This document shows positions 28,252 through 32,780 of a DNA stretch of 32,780 bases, piece after piece (position 1 is the first letter of the stretch; each line of letters opens with the position of its first letter). The stretch lies in assembly GCA_024763275.1 (NCBI GenBank), contig JANTFT010000029.1, forward strand, positions 1 through 32,780, written 5' to 3'. This DNA is from Anaerolineales bacterium. Lineage in GTDB: Bacteria; Chloroflexota; Anaerolineae; Anaerolineales; UBA11858. The position numbers were made by a program, and so were the translations under genes. The notes beneath the pieces were generated by a model. The model was not told the DNA's origin. It saw nothing but the letters and a program-made list of their open reading frames with translations, and made no database searches.

Positions 28252-30063
28252 ATGACAGAGAATATTTTTCTCAGCTATCGAAGGGACGATTCCAGAGGGT
28301 ATACGAATGCTATCTATACCTTGCTGGAACTTCACTTCCCTCCTGGTTCGATATTCATGGATGTCGACACACTTGTTCCCGGATCAGATTTTGTTCAATC
28401 TTTGCAAGAAGCCGTTGAAAATTGTGATATCTTTCTGGCCGTGATCGGTTCCCGCTGGGAAAATATTAAGAATGAAAAAGGTCAAAGAAGACTTGAAAAT
28501 CCCGAGGATTTTGTTCGTATCGAAGTTGCTCATGCCCTGGAGCGCGGTATCCCGGTCATCCCGGTTCTAGTCGATGGGGCCCAGATGCCATCTTCTGATA
28601 ATTTGCCCGATAATCTCAAAGATCTTGCCCGGCGCCATGCCTTTACAATCGGCGACCACATGAGGCCGGATATGGAGCGGTTGATCAAGGTGTTGGAGAA
28701 AACCTTTGAGCGTCTGGAAAAAGAGCGCCTTGAAAAGGAGAAAAAAGAAGCTGAACTGCTGGCTATGGCGCAGGCCGAGGAAGAAAGAAAAGCTCAGGAA
28801 AAAGCTGAAGTAGATCGAATCGCCAAAGAAAAGGCTGAGGCAGATCGAATAGCCAAAGAAAAGGCTGAGGCGGATCGCATAGCGAAAGAGAAAGCTGAGG
28901 CGGATCGCATAGCCAAAGAAAAGGCCGAGGCGGATCGAATAGCCAAAGAGAAAGCAGAGGCAGATCGGAAGGCGAAGAAAGAGGCCAAGCAAAAAGCCCG
29001 GACATTGGCCGTAGCGGAAAAGAAAGAAGCCGATGATAAAAAGCGCCTTTCACGCCAGAAAACAGGATCCACAGCAGGACAGCAAGCGGGAAAAGCAGTA
29101 TCACCCTCTGCTGTGAAAAAGATCCCTGTTTGGGCCTGGCCGGTTGCTGGTGTGGTTCTAATCGCCATCGGTTATGGCATATTCAGGGGGTTCAGGCCAT
29201 CTCTATCGGAAGAACCACGAGAAACCGAAGTAAGCCAGACTGTCGCTTATACAAATACCCCCATAAGCGAAGCGATTTCCAGCACGCCCACACCACAAGC
29301 AACAGTTACCTCCACAGCTGTTCCCACGCCAACTCCAACCACAGAACCACCCGCGGGTGCTGAAACCACAAATTGGAAGAACGGAGCGGTGATGGTGTAT
29401 GTGCCTTCAGGTGAATTTATCATGGGCAGCGATTCCGGGGCTGCCAACGAGAGTCCAGCGCATACTGTTTATTTGGATGGGTTTTGGATAGGTAAAACAG
29501 AAGTTACAAATGAAATGTATCGGTTATGTTTTGAAGCAGATGCCTGTGTTAAATATGAGTGGCAGGATGGTTTCTTTGACGCTGAGTTTGAAAAAGATCA
29601 TCCCGTAACAAATATCACTTGGAAGCAAGCTGGTGCCTACTGCCGCTGGGCTGGCGGTTATTTGCCAACTGAGGCACAATGGGAGAAGGCCGCCCGCGGT
29701 ACAGATGGACGCACCTATCCCTGGGGCGAAGGCGTTGATCACAGCCTGGCAAACTATGGTGGATATATCGGCAGCACCCTCCCGGTAGGCAGTTATCCGG
29801 CAGGAGTCAGTCCTTATGGTCTTTTGGATATGGCTGGAAACGTTGGGGAATATGTGGCTGATTGGTATAACTCAGTATATTATTCATTATCCCCGGAAGG
29901 AGACCCATCAGGCCCGGAGGATGGTCTTGAACGAGTGGTGCGGGGCGGCTCCTGGAACAGTTCCGGGGAGAACATTCGGGTTACCAGGCGCAGTTCGGAA
30001 CTTCCACTGGACTCGCAATCCGATAGGTTAGGTTTCCGCTGTGCTTTCTCACAGCTTCCATAG
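28252..30063 (+). CDS. TIR domain - charged repeat/coiled coil - TM - FGE-sulfatase (SUMF1)-fold protein
   Basis: 603 aa; NIFLSYRRDDSRGYTNAIYTLLE...FMDVDTLVPGSDF...VRIEVAHALERGIPVIPVLVDG (TIR); six KAEADRIAKE repeats; TM IPVWAWPVAGVVLIAIGYGIF; Pro/Thr linker; MVYVPSGEFIMGSD...YLPTEAQWEKAARG...DMAGNVGEYVADWY...RVVRGGSWNSS...LGFRCAF. Confidence 0.9.
   Translation: MTENIFLSYRRDDSRGYTNAIYTLLELHFPPGSIFMDVDTLVPGSDFVQSLQEAVENCDIFLAVIGSRWENIKNEKGQRRLENPEDFVRIEVAHALERGIPVIPVLVDGAQMPSSDNLPDNLKDLARRHAFTIGDHMRPDMERLIKVLEKTFERLEKERLEKEKKEAELLAMAQAEEERKAQEKAEVDRIAKEKAEADRIAKEKAEADRIAKEKAEADRIAKEKAEADRIAKEKAEADRKAKKEAKQKARTLAVAEKKEADDKKRLSRQKTGSTAGQQAGKAVSPSAVKKIPVWAWPVAGVVLIAIGYGIFRGFRPSLSEEPRETEVSQTVAYTNTPISEAISSTPTPQATVTSTAVPTPTPTTEPPAGAETTNWKNGAVMVYVPSGEFIMGSDSGAANESPAHTVYLDGFWIGKTEVTNEMYRLCFEADACVKYEWQDGFFDAEFEKDHPVTNITWKQAGAYCRWAGGYLPTEAQWEKAARGTDGRTYPWGEGVDHSLANYGGYIGSTLPVGSYPAGVSPYGLLDMAGNVGEYVADWYNSVYYSLSPEGDPSGPEDGLERVVRGGSWNSSGENIRVTRRSSELPLDSQSDRLGFRCAFSQLP
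28801..28980 (+). repeat. Six in-frame 30-bp tandem repeats (KAEADRIAKE) in the TIR-FGE gene
   Basis: Directly readable: aaggctgaggcagatcgaatagccaaagaa and variants, exactly 6 x 30 bp. Confidence 0.95.
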
Positions 30064-30065
30064 AT

Positions 30066-30473
30066 CCCCAGGCCAGCCGATAAGCCGCATTCTGTCTGGC
30101 GTATTTCCGGTTTACACCCAGGAGGGCTTCTTCCCTTAATACACTGAGGTGATCATCTGTCTGGGGTGCGCTTCTCAGCACACCTCGGTGCAGCCTACCT
30201 GGAATTCAAGGGAGACGAGCAGCCTCCCCTCCCGAAGGAGTTCATCCCTGTTTGGCCTTGCTCCCGATGGGGGTTGCCCGGCTGCAGGTATTGCTGCCTG
30301 CACCGGTGGTCTCTTACACCACCATTTCACCCTTACTCCCGGAGGAGCGGTATGTTTCTGTGGCCCGATCCGGCAGATCTCTCCGCCCCGGACGTTATCC
30401 GGCATCGTGCTCCCTGGAGTGCGGACTTTCCTCACCCTGCGAACAGGGCGCAACCACCTGACTGGCCTGGGAA
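30066..30473 (-). ncRNA. rnpB: RNase P RNA (bacterial type A)
   Basis: Minus strand: P1 CCCAGGCCAG...CTGGCCTGGG, GAGGAAAGTCCGCACTCC (P4 region), GGGTGAAATGGTGGTGTAAGAGACCACCGG, GGCAACCCC, GCAAGGCCAAACAGG, 3' ACAGAATGCGGCTTATCGGCTGGCC. Confidence 0.96.
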
Positions 30474-30531
30474 GTCCATGATAACATGTAGGGGATTATT
30501 CTAGAAGGGTTGAGGATCTGCGTTTGCGGGG

Positions 30532-31212
30532 CTATTTGCTGCCCGCGGCTGCCCGCAAAGCGGTGATGTTCTCCTGGATCTTTCCCCCTTGAAAGACCGC
30601 CCGGCCTACCACTACCGTGTCCGCCCCTGCTTGGACCACTTCCCGGATGTTCTCCGGGGACACCCCGCCATCCACCACCCATTCCAGAGAGACCAGATAG
30701 GGATCGTTGGCTTTGGCTTCTAGCTTGCGGAGGACGGTTGGTAGGTAGGGGCAGTCAGGGCCTTCCGGTTCGGTGGTGAGGATCACCAGGAAGGATAGGA
30801 AGGGCGCCAGATATTCCAGATCCGGCAGGGGTGTGGACGGGTTGAAAGCCAATCCCGCGGCCCCGCCCAGCTCTACAATCCTCCGCAGCACGCGCCGGGG
30901 ATAAGGACAGGCTTCGTACTGGACCGAGATCCGGTCTGCGCCGAGTACGATTAGCTCCGGGATGATCCATTCCGGGTTCACCATCATCAGGTGCACATCA
31001 AAGGGGAGGATGCTGAGAGGCCGCAGGTCAGAGATCAGTTTGGTGCCCAAGGTCATCAGGGGTACAAAGACCCCATCTTCCACATCAAAGTGCAGATAGT
31101 CTGCCCCGGCTTTTTCAAGCTCGTTGAGTGCTTCCCGCAGATCGAGCAGGGATACCGATGCCAGGGAAGGGGAGATCTTGAAATCCGGCATAGCGTTCTT
31201 AGCGGATACCAT
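30532..31212 (-). CDS. Ribulose-phosphate 3-epimerase-like protein
   Basis: 226 aa; ISPSLASVSLLDLREAL, DYLHFDVEDGVFVP, LPFDVHLMMVNPEW, WVVDGGVSPENIREVVQAGADTVVVGRAVF. Confidence 0.85.
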   Translation of the reverse strand: MVSAKNAMPDFKISPSLASVSLLDLREALNELEKAGADYLHFDVEDGVFVPLMTLGTKLISDLRPLSILPFDVHLMMVNPEWIIPELIVLGADRISVQYEACPYPRRVLRRIVELGGAAGLAFNPSTPLPDLEYLAPFLSFLVILTTEPEGPDCPYLPTVLRKLEAKANDPYLVSLEWVVDGGVSPENIREVVQAGADTVVVGRAVFQGGKIQENITALRAAAGSK

Positions 31213-32005
31213 TGATCTTGTTCATCAGTTTTTCCACCCGCTCCTGGGAGACTGGGTTCCAGGTTGAGCCGCCTTCCTTGAAGGCTGTACCAATGATTGC
31301 CCCATCGGCAATCGCCAGCTGGTCTTCTACGTTGTCGATGTTCACCCCGGTGTTGGCGAAGATATAGGTGTCCGGGATGGCTTCCTTGACGATCTGGAGG
31401 GTTTGTGTGCTGGTCTCCGTTCCAGCTGTCAGCCCGGAGACGCAGATCGCGTCCGGCTGGGTGTTGAAGACCGTCGAGCGGGCAATGTCCGCGATATCAC
31501 GGCTGCCGAGATAAGCGGCGGATTCAGGAACGATGTTGAAGAACAACCGGACATGCCCCCCGCTGACAGCCGCCCGGTGGCGGATGACCTCCCCGCAGTT
31601 GGTGTTCCAGAGCCCGAAATCGCTCCCGTAGACCCCAGTGAAGATCTCCCGGACAAAGCTGGCGCCGGTGGCCACAGCCAGGTCGATGGAAGCGATTGGA
31701 TCCCAGAGCACATTGACACCAAAGGGGATTGTCACTTCGGATTTGAGCTGGGCGATCAGGGCAGCCATACTGGCAGTGGTGATGGGCTCCACTTTGGTCA
31801 GGTAGGGCAGACTGAACTCGTTGGAGAACATCACGGCATCCACCCCTCCGTTTTGGAGAGCGAACAGGTCCTGGCGGGCCAATTCATAGACCCAATCCAG
31901 GCCCTTTTCTGCGTCATAACCCGGGTCACCAGGCATGGCTCGCATGTGGACCATGGCAATGATCGGTTTATTGACTTTGAATATATCTTTCAGCCACTTG
32001 CTCAT
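31199..32005 (-). CDS. BtpA/SgcQ family protein
   Basis: 268 aa; KPIIAMVHMRAMPGDPGYD, GGVDAVMFSNEFSLPYL, PFGVNVLWDPIASIDLAVATGASFVREIFTGVYGSDFG, ANTGVNIDNVEDQLAIADGAIIGTAFK. Confidence 0.88.
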   Translation of the reverse strand: MSKWLKDIFKVNKPIIAMVHMRAMPGDPGYDAEKGLDWVYELARQDLFALQNGGVDAVMFSNEFSLPYLTKVEPITTASMAALIAQLKSEVTIPFGVNVLWDPIASIDLAVATGASFVREIFTGVYGSDFGLWNTNCGEVIRHRAAVSGGHVRLFFNIVPESAAYLGSRDIADIARSTVFNTQPDAICVSGLTAGTETSTQTLQIVKEAIPDTYIFANTGVNIDNVEDQLAIADGAIIGTAFKEGGSTWNPVSQERVEKLMNKINGIR

Positions 32006-32028
32006 AAATGCTCCTTGTCTTGCCCGTC

Positions 32029-32780
32029 TCAGCCGCGGCTGAGGTCGAGATCAGGGGATAAACCCCTGGTGGTGCTGTACAGCAGTTCGATCGTCTGGCT
32101 GATGTCGTTTTCATGACAGGCAGAGATCGAGGCATGGGTGTAGCGCTGGGGGATGGAGATCCCGGCAATGGTCTGGCCCTGATCGCCCAGATAGAGCTGG
32201 AAGGCGGGATCGGTGATCACGCCGACAATGACCTCACGTTGGAGCGGGATGCCGGCTTTACGGGCGGTTTCCTCGATGAAGCGGCGTAGTTTGGGCGAAG
32301 AGAACATGCCTCCCAGGGTGCCCCGGCCGTGGAAATCCATCATCTTGATCGCTGGACCGCCGCCCATTTTGACCGGGTGTAGGGGCTGATCGATAGGAGT
32401 ATCCGGGGCAATAGTGATATCCAGTGAGAGGATGACATCAGGTTTTACCTGGGTCACAGTCGGTAGGGATCCCCGGATGCTGAATTCTTCCAGAACGGTG
32501 AATGAGAAAGCCAGGCTGGAATCAGGGCGTTCCTTCTGGAAGCGCTTGAGCAGCTCCAGCAGCACGAAGATGCTGACCCGGTTGTCCAGGGCTTTGGAAA
32601 TGATCAGCCCATTTCCGATCCTGTGGTAATTGGGATGGTAGGTGACCGGGTCACCCACCTGGATGCCAGCTTGTTCGACTTCCTCCCGGGACGACAGGCC
32701 CACATCCAGGAACATATCATGGACGGCTGGTACCACGAATTTCTCTTCCTTGGTGGTGATGTGATGGGATTTGGGGCCAA
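32029..32780 (-). CDS. M42 family metallopeptidase, C-terminal part (5' end off the right edge)
   Basis: Reads in-frame past the annotated Met: GPKSHHITTKEEKFVVPAVHDMFLDVGLSSREEVEQAGIQVGDPVTYHPNY...ISKALDNRVSIFVLLELL...GISIPQRYTHASISACHENDISQTIELL. Confidence 0.9.
   Translation of the reverse strand, partial: GPKSHHITTKEEKFVVPAVHDMFLDVGLSSREEVEQAGIQVGDPVTYHPNYHRIGNGLIISKALDNRVSIFVLLELLKRFQKERPDSSLAFSFTVLEEFSIRGSLPTVTQVKPDVILSLDITIAPDTPIDQPLHPVKMGGGPAIKMMDFHGRGTLGGMFSSPKLRRFIEETARKAGIPLQREVIVGVITDPAFQLYLGDQGQTIAGISIPQRYTHASISACHENDISQTIELLYSTTRGLSPDLDLSRG

Noticed and set aside
28801-28980. Regular 30-bp repeats resembling a CRISPR array
   Set aside because: Repeats are contiguous with no spacers, are in frame and encode KAEADRIAKE inside a TIR-FGE gene.
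28567-29168. Antisense ORFs of 141, 113 and 124 aa
   Set aside because: Low-complexity shadows of the charged repeat region on the opposite strand.
28252-30063. FGE/C-type-lectin fold as a diversity-generating retroelement target
   Set aside because: No reverse transcriptase, template repeat or variable-repeat duplication is visible in the window.
24003-30473. Integrative element inserted at rnpB
   Set aside because: No integrase, no recognisable duplicated rnpB 3' end or flanking direct repeats found by eye.
30149-30682. Several ORFs of 66-112 aa on both strands
   Set aside because: They lie in or extend from rnpB; the RNase P RNA structure explains the region.
31403-32116. 237-aa plus-strand ORF
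   Set aside because: Antisense to the BtpA-like and M42 genes; no recognisable family.

Overview
The window looks like a bacterial chromosome segment. Gene content (tungsten/molybdenum AOR, PFOR, MCM, corrinoid methyltransferase parts) suggests an anaerobic Chloroflexota/Anaerolineae-like organism; that placement is inference. Most of it is dense housekeeping and metabolic coding sequence: NifJ/PFOR (partial), DinB, TerC, a fused FAD/Fe-S oxidoreductase, methylmalonyl-CoA mutase large subunit, XseB, a PAP2-like membrane protein, a PRTase-like protein, a slipin, an HPS/OMPDC-like enzyme, an aminotransferase, an EamA transporter, an RPE-like enzyme, a BtpA-like protein and an M42 peptidase (partial). 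RNase P RNA (rnpB) lies on the minus strand at about 30066-30473. Three areas stand out. (1) 11.7-17.2 kb holds a ubiquitin-like/thiocarboxylate sulfur-carrier cluster (CysM-like, JAMM protease, GG-ended Ubl, E1-rhodanese) next to an AOR flanked by two more Ubl-like proteins, one without a GG tail. (2) 19.9-24.0 kb holds what looks like a methionine synthase broken into separate genes (Hcy, Fol, Cob modules) plus a RACE-like corrinoid reactivator, with the Fol module truncated. (3) 24.0-30.1 kb holds an accessory-looking locus: a TrkA-channel-like protein and an HD-domain protein that share a C-terminal RyR-type module, then a TIR remnant, an imperfect direct repeat and a TIR/coiled-coil/TM/FGE-fold protein ending about 2 bp from rnpB. 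The third area is the best candidate for an undescribed system.
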